From the NCBI RefSeq assembly GCF_002095485.1, contig NZ_MLFS01000033.1:1-52136 (forward strand): DNA of 52,136 bases. The letters are read 5' to 3'. Positions 9,406 to 18,364 of the stretch are shown here, in pieces; position 1 is the first letter of the stretch; each line of letters starts with the position of its first letter. This DNA comes from Pantoea wallisii. GTDB taxonomy: Bacteria; Pseudomonadota; Gammaproteobacteria; Enterobacterales; Enterobacteriaceae. The position numbers and the translations under genes were made by a program. Under the pieces are notes generated by a model. That model saw nothing but the letters and a program-made list of their open reading frames with translations, made no database searches and was not told where the DNA came from.

Positions 9406-10313
9406 GCAGCGCCAGCCCGCTGCTGCCGGCCGTCACAGGCTTTCTGCGTTATCTGAAAGTCGAACGCCAGCTTAGCCCGCTCACGCAGAAAAATTACGCT
9501 CGCCAGCTTGAGGCGATCATCGCCATGGCCGATGAGATGAAGATCGTCGCATGGGCGCAGCTGGAGCCGGCGCAGGTGCGTCAGCTGGCGGCGCGCAGTC
9601 GTCGTGGCGGTTTGGGTCCCAGCAGCCTGGCGTTACGCATGTCAGCGCTGCGCAGCTTTCTTGACTGGCAGGTGAGCCAGGGCATGCTGAGCGCGAACCC
9701 GGCCAAAGGCATTACCACGCCGCGCAATGCGCGCCATCTGCCGAAAAATATGGACGTCGATGAGGTTAATCAGCTGCTGGAGATTGACCTTAACGATCCG
9801 CTGGCGGTGCGCGACCGCGCCATGCTCGAGACCATGTACGGCGGCGGTTTGCGTCTGTCGGAGCTGGTGGGCATGGATTGCCGGCACCTCGATCTGGAGG
9901 CCGGCGAAGTGTGGGTCGTGGGTAAAGGCAGTAAAGAGCGCCGCGTGCCGATCGGTGGTACAGCGGTGACCTGGCTACAGCACTGGCTGCCGCTGCGTGC
10001 CCAGTTCGCGCCGCAGGACGATGCGGTGTTTGTCTCCACGCGCGGCAGCCGTATCTCTGCGCGTAACGTGCAGAAGCGCTTTGCCGAGTGGGGCATTAAA
10101 CAGGGCGTGGCCAGCCATATACATCCGCATAAATTACGTCACTCCTTTGCGACGCACCTGCTGGAGTCGAGCGGCGATCTGCGTGCGGTGCAGGAGCTGC
10201 TCGGCCACGCCAATCTCTCGACCACGCAAATTTATACCCATCTGGATTTCCAGCATCTGGCGTCGGTGTACGATGCGGCACACCCGCGTGCTAAACGAGG
10301 AAAGTCTGAATGA
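9402..10313 (+). CDS. xerC: XerC, tyrosine recombinase for dif resolution
   Basis: Works with XerD at dif to resolve chromosome dimers at the septum, under FtsK control, and at plasmid cer-type sites. The 303-residue protein has a SAM-like core-binding domain (about 8-95) and a catalytic domain with R151, K175, H243, R246 and H269 and the nucleophile Y278 (in QIYTHLD). The ATG overlaps the yigA stop and the TGA overlaps the yigB start. Housekeeping XerC rather than a mobile integrase: it sits in the dapF-yigA-xerC-yigB operon and has no adjacent att or excisionase gene. Confidence 0.97.
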   Translation: MSSASPLLPAVTGFLRYLKVERQLSPLTQKNYARQLEAIIAMADEMKIVAWAQLEPAQVRQLAARSRRGGLGPSSLALRMSALRSFLDWQVSQGMLSANPAKGITTPRNARHLPKNMDVDEVNQLLEIDLNDPLAVRDRAMLETMYGGGLRLSELVGMDCRHLDLEAGEVWVVGKGSKERRVPIGGTAVTWLQHWLPLRAQFAPQDDAVFVSTRGSRISARNVQKRFAEWGIKQGVASHIHPHKLRHSFATHLLESSGDLRAVQELLGHANLSTTQIYTHLDFQHLASVYDAAHPRAKRGKSE

Positions 10314-11026
10314 AGTTCTATCGCCCGCTGGGCCCGATCAAAGCGATCACTTTCGATCTCGACGATACGCTGTATGACAACCACCCGGTGATCCGCAAAA
10401 CGGCGCTGGAGTCGCATGCTGCCCTGCAGGCTTACCATCCGGCGCTGCGCGATTTCACCCCGGCGCAGTATCAACAGCTGCGTGATGAGCTGCTGGCGCG
10501 CGAGCCGGAGATCTATCACGATGTCTCTGAATGGCGCCGTCGCTCGGTAGAGCTGGCGCTAAGCAATGTTGGCCTGTCGGCAGCGGAAGCCACCGCCGGT
10601 TCACATGCGGTGATGGACGTATTTCATCAGTGGCGCAGCGTAGTGGAGATGCCGGAAGAGACGCATCAGACGCTGGCCTGGCTGGGCGAGCGTGTGCCGC
10701 TGGTGGCGATCACTAACGGCAATGCCTGCCCGGAGAAACTCGGCATCCATCACTACTTTCAGTTCGCGCTGCGCGCCGGTCCGCACGGGCGTGCCAAACC
10801 GTGGCAGGATATGTACCAGCTGGCAGCCGAACGGTTAGGCCTGGCGCCTGAAGAGATTCTGCACGTAGGCGATGACCTCACCACCGACGTTGCCGGTTCA
10901 CTGCGTGCCGGTATGCAGGCCTGCTGGATTAACCTGCGCGACGGTAATCTGATGAAGATTAATGATGCGCGTCTGCTGCCGCACGTGGAAATTCATCAGT
11001 TGGCATCGCTGACCTCGCTGTTATAA
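10310..11026 (+). CDS. yigB: YigB, HAD-family phosphatase (riboflavin pathway)
   Basis: A 238-residue HAD hydrolase, the E. coli length. Motif I is [10 protein letters not shown] near residue 17, motif II is the ITNGN region, and motif III/IV is [13 protein letters not shown]. In E. coli, YigB dephosphorylates 5-amino-6-ribitylamino-uracil phosphate (riboflavin synthesis) and also FMN. It is the last gene of the lptM-dapF-yigA-xerC-yigB operon and overlaps xerC by 4 bp. Confidence 0.95.
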   Translation: MKFYRPLGPIKAITFDLDDTLYDNHPVIRKTALESHAALQAYHPALRDFTPAQYQQLRDELLAREPEIYHDVSEWRRRSVELALSNVGLSAAEATAGSHAVMDVFHQWRSVVEMPEETHQTLAWLGERVPLVAITNGNACPEKLGIHHYFQFALRAGPHGRAKPWQDMYQLAAERLGLAPEEILHVGDDLTTDVAGSLRAGMQACWINLRDGNLMKINDARLLPHVEIHQLASLTSLL

Positions 11027-11029
11027 TGA

Positions 11030-11045
11030 CTGTGAATTTATCCAG
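11030..11045. promoter_or_regulatory. LexA (SOS) box of uvrD
   Basis: CTG-N10-CAG with an AT-rich centre (TGAATTTATC), four bases after the yigB stop and 150 bp before uvrD. The position matches the known SOS box of E. coli uvrD, so uvrD is probably induced on DNA damage. Confidence 0.75.
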
Positions 11046-11076
11046 CTACTCACAGGCTGAAGACCGACGCTCTCTG

Positions 11077-11138
11077 ACGCACAACGTGTAGCGGCGCAAG
11101 CTAATGCGTGATAACCCGCGCAGCTACACATGGTGCGT
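11077..11138 (+). promoter_or_regulatory. long imperfect inverted repeat in the uvrD leader
   Basis: ACGCAC-AAC-GTGTAGC pairs with GCTACAC-ATG-GTGCGT, giving 13 paired bases around a 3-base internal bulge, with a 30-base loop. A second small hairpin ATGCCG-GAGAA-CGGCAT follows at about 11144-11160. E. coli uvrD has an attenuator-like element after its promoter; this structure could play the same part, though it has no T-run. Confidence 0.5.
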
Positions 11139-11196
11139 TGACGAATGCCGGAGAACGGCATGACTTCACCCCTCCTTCTTATGCAAAACGGTGCTT

Positions 11197-13359
11197 ATGG
11201 ACGTTTCTGATCTGCTTGACGGCTTGAATGACAAACAGCGCGAGGCGGTCGCCGCACCGCGCAGCAACCTGCTGGTGCTGGCCGGAGCAGGCAGTGGTAA
11301 AACCCGCGTGCTGGTCCATCGCATCGCCTGGCTTTTGTCGGTAGAGAACTGCTCGCCGTACTCAATTATGGCCGTGACCTTTACCAACAAAGCGGCGGCA
11401 GAGATGCGTCACCGTATTGATCAGCTGATCGGCACCAGCCAGGGCGGCATGTGGATCGGCACCTTCCATGGCCTGGCGCACCGTTTGCTGCGCGCGCACC
11501 ACCTCGATGCCGGCTTACCGCAGGATTTTCAGATCCTCGACAGCGAAGATCAGCTGCGCCTGCTGAAGCGCCTGATCAAAGCGATGAACCTGGATGATAA
11601 GCAGTGGCCGGCGCGTCAGGGTATGTGGTACATCAACGGCAAAAAAGATGAAGGCCTGCGGCCAAAGCACATTGAAAGCTATGGCAATCCGGTGGAGCAA
11701 ACCTGGCTGCGTATCTATCAGGCCTATCAGGAAGCCTGCGATCGCGCCGGGCTGGTGGATTTCGCCGAGCTGCTGCTGCGCGCGCATGAGCTATGGCTCA
11801 ACAAACCGCAAATCCTTAATCACTACCGCGAACGCTTCAGCAACATTCTGGTGGACGAATTCCAGGATACCAACAACATCCAGTATGCGTGGATCCGTAT
11901 GCTGGCAGGCGACAGCGGCCGGGTAATTATTGTGGGTGATGACGATCAGTCAATCTACGGCTGGCGCGGTGCGCAGGTCGAAAACATCCAGCGCTTCCTG
12001 CAGGATTTCTCCGGTGCGGAGACCATCCGTCTGGAGCAGAACTACCGCTCAACCAATAACATTCTGAAAGCCGCTAACGCCCTGATTGCTAACAACAATG
12101 GCCGTCTGGGGAAAGAGCTGTGGACCGACGGTAGCGACGGCGAGAAGATCGCGCTCTACTGCGCCTTCAACGAGCTGGATGAAGCACGCTATGTGGTGAA
12201 TCGCATCAAAAGCTGGCATGAGAACGGCAACGCGCTGCAGGACTGCGCCATCCTCTACCGCAGCAACGCCCAGTCGCGCGTGCTGGAGGAGGCGCTGCTG
12301 CAGGGCAGCATGCCGTATCGCATTTACGGCGGCATGCGCTTCTTTGAACGTCAGGAGATCAAAGATGCGCTGGCCTACCTGCGCCTGATGGCTAACCGTA
12401 ATGATGACGCCGCGTTTGAGCGCGTGGTTAACACGCCAACGCGCGGCGTAGGCGATCGCACGCTGGATGTGGTGCGCCAGACGGCGCGTGAACGTCAGCT
12501 GACGCTGTGGCAGGCGACGCGTGAACTGCTGCAGGTGAAAGCGCTGGCCGGACGTGCAGCTTCGGCGCTGCAGCGCTTCTGCGAGCTGGTCGATTCACTG
12601 GCCAGCGAAACCGCCGACATGCCGCTGCATGTACAAACCGACCGGGTGATAAAAGATTCGGGCCTGTGGATGATGTACGAGCAGGAGAAGGGCGAAAAAG
12701 GCCAGGCGCGCATTGAGAACTTAGAGGAGCTGGTGACGGCTACGCGCCAGTTCAGCTATCAGGATGAAGATGAAGATCTGATGCCGCTGCAGGCGTTTCT
12801 GTCACACGCAGCGCTGGAAGCCGGTGAAGGCCAGGCGGACAAGTGGCAGGATGCGGTGCAGCTGATGACGCTGCACTCCGCTAAAGGGCTGGAGTTCAGC
12901 CAGGTTTATATCGTGGGTATGGAAGAGGGGATGTTCCCGAGCCAGATGTCGCTGGATGAAGGTGGCCGTCTGGAAGAGGAGCGTCGTCTGGCCTACGTTG
13001 GCGTAACGCGCGCCATGCAGAAGCTGACGCTGACCTACGCCGAGACCCGCCGGCTATATGGTAAGGAAGTGTATCACCGCCCTTCGCGCTTCATTGGTGA
13101 GCTGCCGGAGGAGTGCGTGGAGGAGGTGCGTCTGCGCGCCAGCGTGAGCCGTCCGGTGAGTCACCAGCGCATGGGAACGCCAGTAGCGAAAAGCGACAGC
13201 GGCTTTACGCTGGGCCAGCGCGTACGCCACGCGAAGTTTGGCGAAGGCACCATTATTAACCTTGAAGGCAGCGGCGAACACAGCCGGCTGCAGGTGGCGT
13301 TTCAGGGGCAGGGCATTAAATGGCTGGTGGCGGCGTACGCCCGGCTGGAAACCGAGTAG
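11197..13359 (+). CDS. uvrD: UvrD, DNA helicase II
   Basis: A 3'-5' SF1A helicase in nucleotide-excision repair (removes UvrC and the excised oligo), mismatch repair, RecA filament removal and transcription-coupled repair. The 720 residues equal E. coli UvrD. Walker A GAGSGKT is at 30-36; VDEFQDT is Walker B, GDDDQSIYGWRG is motif III/Q-like, and the C-terminal segment ends in GIKWLVAAYARLE, the Tudor-like region that binds RNA polymerase. The ATG at 11197 fits MDVS of E. coli; a GTG two codons upstream is less likely. Confidence 0.98.
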   Translation: MDVSDLLDGLNDKQREAVAAPRSNLLVLAGAGSGKTRVLVHRIAWLLSVENCSPYSIMAVTFTNKAAAEMRHRIDQLIGTSQGGMWIGTFHGLAHRLLRAHHLDAGLPQDFQILDSEDQLRLLKRLIKAMNLDDKQWPARQGMWYINGKKDEGLRPKHIESYGNPVEQTWLRIYQAYQEACDRAGLVDFAELLLRAHELWLNKPQILNHYRERFSNILVDEFQDTNNIQYAWIRMLAGDSGRVIIVGDDDQSIYGWRGAQVENIQRFLQDFSGAETIRLEQNYRSTNNILKAANALIANNNGRLGKELWTDGSDGEKIALYCAFNELDEARYVVNRIKSWHENGNALQDCAILYRSNAQSRVLEEALLQGSMPYRIYGGMRFFERQEIKDALAYLRLMANRNDDAAFERVVNTPTRGVGDRTLDVVRQTARERQLTLWQATRELLQVKALAGRAASALQRFCELVDSLASETADMPLHVQTDRVIKDSGLWMMYEQEKGEKGQARIENLEELVTATRQFSYQDEDEDLMPLQAFLSHAALEAGEGQADKWQDAVQLMTLHSAKGLEFSQVYIVGMEEGMFPSQMSLDEGGRLEEERRLAYVGVTRAMQKLTLTYAETRRLYGKEVYHRPSRFIGELPEECVEEVRLRASVSRPVSHQRMGTPVAKSDSGFTLGQRVRHAKFGEGTIINLEGSGEHSRLQVAFQGQGIKWLVAAYARLETE

Positions 13360-13374
13360 CGCGGTTGCGCTACC

Positions 13375-13403
13375 TTGACGACTTTTTCGTCTCAGCGTAA
13401 CAT
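13375..13403 (+). promoter_or_regulatory. probable corA promoter
   Basis: TTGACG (13375-13380) and TAACAT (13398-13403) are 17 bp apart, a good sigma-70 fit, just after the uvrD stop. Initiation near 13410 would give a leader of about 267 nt before corA. Confidence 0.6.
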
Positions 13404-13429
13404 GCGCGCACTATTATCAAGAGAGGACA

Positions 13430-13510
13430 ATGCCTTGGACGCGCCCAGTCGATGCTGGCTCTATCCCCTGTTTAACAGGAACATCTAAGGCTACCTCTTT
13501 ACGCTGGTAG
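13430..13510 (+). CDS. 26-codon leader ORF before corA (corL-like)
   Basis: ATG preceded by AGAGAGGA at good spacing opens a 26-codon frame with four prolines or cysteines in the middle, ending inside the strong hairpin at 13485-13516. In Salmonella, a short leader ORF (corL) in the corA 5' region couples translation to Rho-dependent termination and so to Mg2+ supply. Position, ribosome-binding site and overlap with the hairpin suggest an analogue here. I cannot compare the peptide sequence, so identity with CorL is not claimed. Confidence 0.5.
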   Translation: MPWTRPVDAGSIPCLTGTSKATSLRW

Positions 13511-13516
13511 CCTTAG
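13485..13516 (+). promoter_or_regulatory. 11-bp perfect hairpin in the corA leader
   Basis: CTAAGGCTACC and GGTAGCCTTAG pair perfectly around a 10-base loop. The stop codon of the leader ORF lies in the 3' arm, so a ribosome translating the ORF would melt the stem. There is no T-run, which argues against a simple intrinsic terminator and for a translation-sensitive switch. The rest of the leader to 13676 shows nothing else distinctive. Confidence 0.65.
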
Positions 13517-13676
13517 CGGTTATCAGCGACCTCCCTTTTCGATCCCGTCGCATGAGTCAGCACTGATTTACCCTTGAAGCGAAAGTTTCCGCGTTCAGGC
13601 TTTGCCGTGCCCGTTGTGCCTTTGGCGCACCGGTTCACCGCCTTGTCCCATTCCATCTGCAATGGGGAGTATTGCT

Positions 13677-14630
13677 ATGCTGAGCGCATTTAAACTCGAA
13701 CGCGACCGCCTGACGCGTATTGAGCTGGAAGACAATAACGACAAACTGAACACCTCGGTGTGGGTCGATCTGATCGAGCCGGACGACAGCGAGCGTGAGC
13801 GCGTGCAAACCGAGCTGGGGCAGAGCCTGGCGACGCGCCCGGAGCTGGAGGATATCGAAGCCTCGGCACGTTTTTTCGAAGACGAAGATGGCCTGCATAT
13901 TCACTCGTTCTTCTTCTTCGAAGATGCGGAAGATCACGCGGGTAACTCCACCGTGGCATTCACCATCCGTGAAGATCGCCTGTACACGCTGCGCGAGCGC
14001 GAGCTGCCGGCGTTTCGCCTCTACCGTATGCGTGCACGCAACCAGCAGCTGACCGACGGTAACGCCTATGAGCTGCTGCTGGATCTGTTTGAGACCAAAA
14101 TCGAGCAGCTGGCGGATGAGATTGAAAATATCTATAGCGCGCTGGAGAAGCTCAGCCGCGTAATTATGGAAGGCCAGCAGGGCGAAGAGTACGACGAGGC
14201 GCTGTCGCGTCTGGCGGAGCTGGAGGATATCGGCTGGAAGGTGCGGCTGTGCCTGATGGATACCCAGCGCGCGCTGAACTTCCTGGTGCGTAAGGCGCGT
14301 CTGCCGGGCAATCAGCTGGAGCAGGCGCGTGAGATCCTGCGCGATATCGAGTCGCTGCTGCCGCACAATGAGTCGCTGTTCCAGAAGGTAAACTTCCTGA
14401 TGCAGGCGGCGATGGGCTTTATCAACATCGAGCAGAACCGCATCATTAAGATCTTCTCGGTGGTGTCAGTGGTGTTCCTGCCGCCCACGCTGGTGGCGTC
14501 CAGCTACGGCATGAACTTCGAGTTTATGCCGGAGCTGAAGTGGAGCTTCGGTTATCCCGGTGCGATTGGGCTGATGATTCTTGCCGGCCTGGCGCCGTAT
14601 CTCTACTTCAAACGGAAAAACTGGCTGTAA
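13677..14630 (+). CDS. corA: CorA, magnesium/cobalt/nickel transporter
   Basis: The main constitutive Mg2+ influx channel, a homopentamer. It has 317 residues (E. coli 316): a large acidic cytoplasmic funnel ([12 protein letters not shown]), a long stalk helix, and two C-terminal transmembrane helices with the signature [11 protein letters not shown] (the GMN motif at the outer pore) and basic KRKNWL at the end. The ATG at 13677, with GGGGAG upstream and MLSAF at the N-terminus, is preferred to the 25-codon longer open frame. Leader structures upstream suggest Mg2+-responsive control. Confidence 0.98.
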   Translation: MLSAFKLERDRLTRIELEDNNDKLNTSVWVDLIEPDDSERERVQTELGQSLATRPELEDIEASARFFEDEDGLHIHSFFFFEDAEDHAGNSTVAFTIREDRLYTLRERELPAFRLYRMRARNQQLTDGNAYELLLDLFETKIEQLADEIENIYSALEKLSRVIMEGQQGEEYDEALSRLAELEDIGWKVRLCLMDTQRALNFLVRKARLPGNQLEQAREILRDIESLLPHNESLFQKVNFLMQAAMGFINIEQNRIIKIFSVVSVVFLPPTLVASSYGMNFEFMPELKWSFGYPGAIGLMILAGLAPYLYFKRKNWL

Positions 14631-14638
14631 CCTGACCG

Positions 14639-14658
14639 GGTGCGCATGAATGCGCACC
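14639..14658 (+). terminator. hairpin after corA
   Basis: Perfect 8-bp stem GGTGCGCA/TGCGCACC with TGAA loop, eight bases after the corA stop. No strong T-run follows, so termination may be inefficient. Apart from this hairpin, nothing else is seen in the 234-bp gap to the next gene. Confidence 0.55.
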
Positions 14659-14864
14659 TTACAATGAAATGTGCATGATGTGCCCTGTCTGTACACACTC
14701 TCTGAATACTTTCGGTTCTGGTTAATGTGCTGCTCTGGCGTAGGGTCGTCATGCATGACGACCTCTTCATGGATTGTGTTCACCGCTATCCTTTCTGTTG
14801 CCCCTGACGCCTTACCGCAAATCTGCTAACCTGTTGCCTCTTCTCATTTTCTGATTCCCACTTT

Positions 14865-15916
14865 ATGGCGCGCTTCTCTTTGCGGCTGCAGTGGACGCTG
14901 CTGCTGATTGCTTCGTTAGCGCTGGGGAGTGTTCTCCAGCTGTTCCATCTTCCTGCTGCGCTGCTGCTGGGCCCGATGATTATCGGGACCGCGATGGGGT
15001 TATCCGGCGCCACGGTGCGCATTGATAAACGCCTGTTCGTGCTGGCCCAGGCCGTGCTTGGCTGCATGATTGGCCAAAGCTTATCGCCCTCTATTCTTAC
15101 GCCGCTGCTGCAGGACTGGCCGGTGGTGCTGGCGGTACTGCTCCTGACGCTGGCGGCCAGCGGGCTATCAGGTTTTCTGCTGGTGCGCTTCAGCTCGCTG
15201 CCCGGACCGACCGGCGCCTGGGGATCGTCGCCGGGTGGCGCATCCGCGATGGTCGCGATGGCCGGGGATTTCGGTGCGGACGTGCGTCTGGTGGCCTTTA
15301 TGCAGTATCTGCGCGTGCTGTTTGTCGCCACGGCAGCAGCGGTAGTGGCGCGCATTGGCCTCGGCAGCAGCGGTGGAGCGGCGCAGGTGATATGGTTCCC
15401 GGCGCTACACAGTGGCTTCGTAGTGACGTTGATCGTCATGATCGCAGGCGCGTGGCTCGGGCAGACGTTGCGCATCCCTTCGGGCGCACTGCTGCTGCCT
15501 GCGCTGATCGGTGCCACGCTGCACGGCACTGGCGTAGCGACCTTACAGGTGCCGGAGTGGCTGCTGGCGCTGGCTTATGCGCTGATTGGCTGGAGCGTTG
15601 GCCTGCGTTTTACCCGCCCGATCTTTCTGCTGGCGCTGCGCACGCTGCCACAGATGATCGCCTCCATCATCGGGCTGATGCTGCTGTGCGGCGGTTTAGC
15701 TGGATGTTAACGCGCGTACTGCATGTTGATCTGATGACCGCTTACCTGGCAACCAGCCCGGGCGGGCTGGATACGGTAGCGATTATTGCTGCCGGCAGCC
15801 GGGTCGATATCGCGTTTGTCATGGCGCTGCAGACGCTGCGTCTGTTCACCATTCTGCTCACCGGCCCGGCAATGGCGCGCTTTATCTCACGCTTTGCGCA
15901 TGCGCGTGCGGGCTGA
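14865..15916 (+). pseudogene. AbrB-family membrane protein, split by one frameshift
   Basis: Closest to E. coli AbrB (former YbgN), a multi-pass protein once reported as an aidB regulator and otherwise of unknown substrate. It is not the Bacillus AbrB DNA-binding protein. About ten hydrophobic segments are visible, with the family motif GPTGAWGSSPGGASAMVAMAGDFGAD and its second copy MTAYLATSPGGLDTVA. Reading breaks after LLCGGLAG at about 15700-15701; the next frame continues WMLTRVLHVD and on to 15916. One added base (giving GCCTGG) restores about 350 residues. No clear ribosome-binding site precedes the ATG. It occupies the place of yigF/yigG of E. coli and its end overlaps rarD by 30 bp. 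Confidence 0.88.
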
Positions 15917-16785
15917 GAACAGCACGGCATCAAGGATAAAGAGCGCCAGCGCCAGCCAGATAAAGCCGAAGGTCACCATTTTATCCGGCGTTAGCTGCTC
16001 GCCGTAGAACAGCACGGCCAGCAGGAACATCAGCGTCGGGCCCAGGTACTGAAAGAAGCCCACGGTAGAGAGGCGCAGACGCGCGCAGGCGGCGGCAAAC
16101 AGCATCAGCGGAATGGTGGTAATGATTCCGGCGGCGATCAGCTTCAGGTTCAGGCTAAGCGGATTGGCGCTCAGATGGCTGGTGGCGCTGTCGGCAAACC
16201 CAAACAGATAGATCGCCGCCAGCGGGAACAGCCACGCGGTTTCGATCAGCATACCGCTCTGCGCATCGACCTGAATCTTTTTACGTACCAGCCGTACAGC
16301 GCAAAGCTCAGCGCCAGGCCAAGGCCGATAACCGGCAGCGAACCAAACTGCCATAACTGTACCAGCACGCCGCTGGTGGCCAGTAACACCGCCAGCCACT
16401 GCAGGCGGCGGAAGCGCTCACGCAGGAATAGCATGCCAAATACCACATTGATCAGCGGGTTGATAAAGTAGCCCAGGCTGGCCTCCAGCATATGCTGATT
16501 ATTCACCGCCCAGATAAACAGCAGCCAGTTACCGCCAATGGTCACGGCCGTCAGCGCCAGCAGCAGCACTTTTTTGGGCTGGGCGATAACGCTGCGCACC
16601 TGGCGCCAGCTGCGACTAAGGGTAATCAGCACCAGCATAAATAGCGCTGACCAGATAACGCGATGCGTCATGATTTCGGTGGGTGGCACCTCTTTCACCA
16701 GCTTGAAATAGGCCGGCGCGATACCCCAGATAAAATAAGCGCCAAGCGCGTAGAAAACGCCCTGACGAGTCTGTTGCGAGTCCAT
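15887..16785 (-). pseudogene. rarD: RarD, EamA-type permease, split by one frameshift
   Basis: RarD is a ten-helix EamA/DMT permease of about 296 residues. Its name comes from reported chloramphenicol sensitivity in Pseudomonas; its real substrate is unknown. The N-terminal part starts MDSQQTRQGVFYALGAYFIWG (SD TGGAA upstream; a second ATG lies 3 bp earlier) and runs to LSFALYG. It then shifts frame at about 16290-16292, and the other frame continues LVRKKIQVDAQSGMLIETAW to the stop. Restoring one C (GGCCTGG on the minus strand) gives about 299 residues. Confidence 0.9.
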
Positions 16786-16829
16786 CATCTGTTCCAGAAA
16801 AGCGGCGAGTGTGACACGCCGGAAAGGGA

Positions 16830-17300
16830 TTAACCTATAAGATAGGTCGCAGTAGCCGTAGCGATGTAATCGCCCTGCTGATTGTGAAGTTCGACGCGGG
16901 CCACCGCCACTTTGTTGCCGGCGCGCAGCAGGCTGCTGGTGGCGACAAAGCGCTCGCCGCGTCCGGGACGCAGATAGTCCACGCGCATGTCGATCGTGCC
17001 CATGCGCGACAGGCGCTGGCGCAGCTCCTCTTCGCTGATGCTCTCCTGACGCGAAAGCGCATGGCTGACGCACACCAGCCCGGCGGCGACATCCAGTACC
17101 GAAGCGATAACGCCGCCGTGCAGAATCTGCTGCGCGGCATTGCCCACCAGCATGGTTTTATTGGCGAAGCCGAGCTCGGCGTACTCCGCTTCCAGCCGAT
17201 CCAGCTCCAGGCCCAGCGCCTGATTAAAGGGCATATGATAAACAAAGATTTCGCCGATCAGCCGGCGAGCTTCCTGCTGTGTCAGCATCACAGATGACAT
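16830..17300 (-). CDS. yigI: YigI, hotdog-fold acyl-CoA thioesterase
   Basis: A 156-residue hotdog protein matching E. coli YigI (155), reported as a medium/long-chain acyl-CoA thioesterase acting in beta-oxidation. The hotdog motif [19 protein letters not shown] (about 60-78) contains the catalytic aspartate; [19 protein letters not shown] and [13 protein letters not shown] follow. It lies downstream of pldA in the opposite orientation and precedes rarD on the same strand with 44 bp between them, so the two may be cotranscribed. Confidence 0.94.
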   Translation of the reverse strand: MSSVMLTQQEARRLIGEIFVYHMPFNQALGLELDRLEAEYAELGFANKTMLVGNAAQQILHGGVIASVLDVAAGLVCVSHALSRQESISEEELRQRLSRMGTIDMRVDYLRPGRGERFVATSSLLRAGNKVAVARVELHNQQGDYIATATATYLIG

Positions 17301-17465
17301 AGTTCCTGCCTCGGATGTTAAAGAATTGTGTATATTATGCCGCGTTCGCGCTGCTTTCCAGTTTCAAAAATCGGCGCTGATCAACCACTCGCTTTGCGTG
17401 TAGAATGGCCTGCTTTTTGAACCGTCGCCCTGACGATGTCCACACGCAGCGCCCTGGAGAACTTT

Positions 17466-18344
17466 ATGCGTAAGCAGTACGCCTTGCTGGCAGCGGCATT
17501 AACCCTTCCTGCGCTGGCGCAGGCTGATGAAGCAACAATAAAAGAGGTGCACGATGCGCCGGCAGTGAAGGGCAGCATTATCGCTAACCTGCTGGAAAAA
17601 CACGATAACCCCTTCGTGCTTTATCCCTACGAAAACAACTATTTGCTTTATACCTACACCAGCGACATGAATAAAGAGGCCATCTCTTCGTACAGTTGGG
17701 CAGACAAAGCTAAAAAAGATGAAGTAAAATTCCAGCTCAGCCTGGCATTTCCGCTATGGCGTGGCATTCTGGGCGACAACTCGGTGCTGGCGGCGTCTTA
17801 CACGCAGCGCTCGTGGTGGCAGCTCTCAAACCGGGGCGCCTCATCGCCGTTCCGTGAAACCAACTATGAGCCGCAGATTTTCCTCGGCTGGGCAACCGAC
17901 TATTCGCTGGGTGGCTGGACGCTACGCGACGTTGAGCTGGGCCTGAACCATGAGTCCAATGGCCGCAGCGATCCCACTTCACGCAGCTGGAACCGCGCGT
18001 ATGCGCGCCTGATGGCGGAAAACGGCAACTTCCTTGCGGAAATTAAGCCCTGGTATCGTCTGCCGGAGAGCGCCAGCAATGATGATAATCCGGACATCAC
18101 AAAATACATGGGTTACTACCGCGCGAAGCTCGGCTACATGCTGGGCGACAGCATTTTCAGCGTGGAAGGCACCTACAACTGGAATAGCGGCTATGGCGGC
18201 GCGACATTCGCCTGGAGCTATCCGATTACCGAACATGTGCGCTTTTATACGCAACTGTTCAGCGGTTATGGTGAATCGCTTATCGACTATAACCACCGCC
18301 AGACGCGCTTGGGCGTTGGCGTTACGCTGAACGATCTGTTCTAA
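17466..18344 (+). CDS. pldA: PldA, outer-membrane phospholipase A (OMPLA)
   Basis: Hydrolyses phospholipids mislocalised to the outer leaflet, helping to keep lipid asymmetry; it dimerises with Ca2+. The 292-residue precursor has a signal peptide (cleavage after AQA at about 20). The catalytic residues are H162 and S164 (in [11 protein letters not shown]) and N176, the same numbers as in the E. coli precursor. Beta-barrel strands end in the terminal aromatic F of VTLNDLF. The ATG at 17466 has GGAGAA upstream; the in-frame ATG at 17436 would add a non-signal extension. recQ follows after 20 bp. Confidence 0.96.
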   Translation: MRKQYALLAAALTLPALAQADEATIKEVHDAPAVKGSIIANLLEKHDNPFVLYPYENNYLLYTYTSDMNKEAISSYSWADKAKKDEVKFQLSLAFPLWRGILGDNSVLAASYTQRSWWQLSNRGASSPFRETNYEPQIFLGWATDYSLGGWTLRDVELGLNHESNGRSDPTSRSWNRAYARLMAENGNFLAEIKPWYRLPESASNDDNPDITKYMGYYRAKLGYMLGDSIFSVEGTYNWNSGYGGATFAWSYPITEHVRFYTQLFSGYGESLIDYNHRQTRLGVGVTLNDLF

Positions 18345-18364
18345 CCAGTCAAAACAGGATTACC

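Noticed and set aside
9402..10313. xerC considered as a mobile-element integrase
   Set aside because: It is in the conserved dapF-yigA-xerC-yigB operon and full length; no att repeats or cargo genes are nearby.
13635..14366. 243-codon open frame on the minus strand opposite corA
   Set aside because: Gln/Leu-rich composition is the reverse-complement shadow of CorA; no homology or SD.
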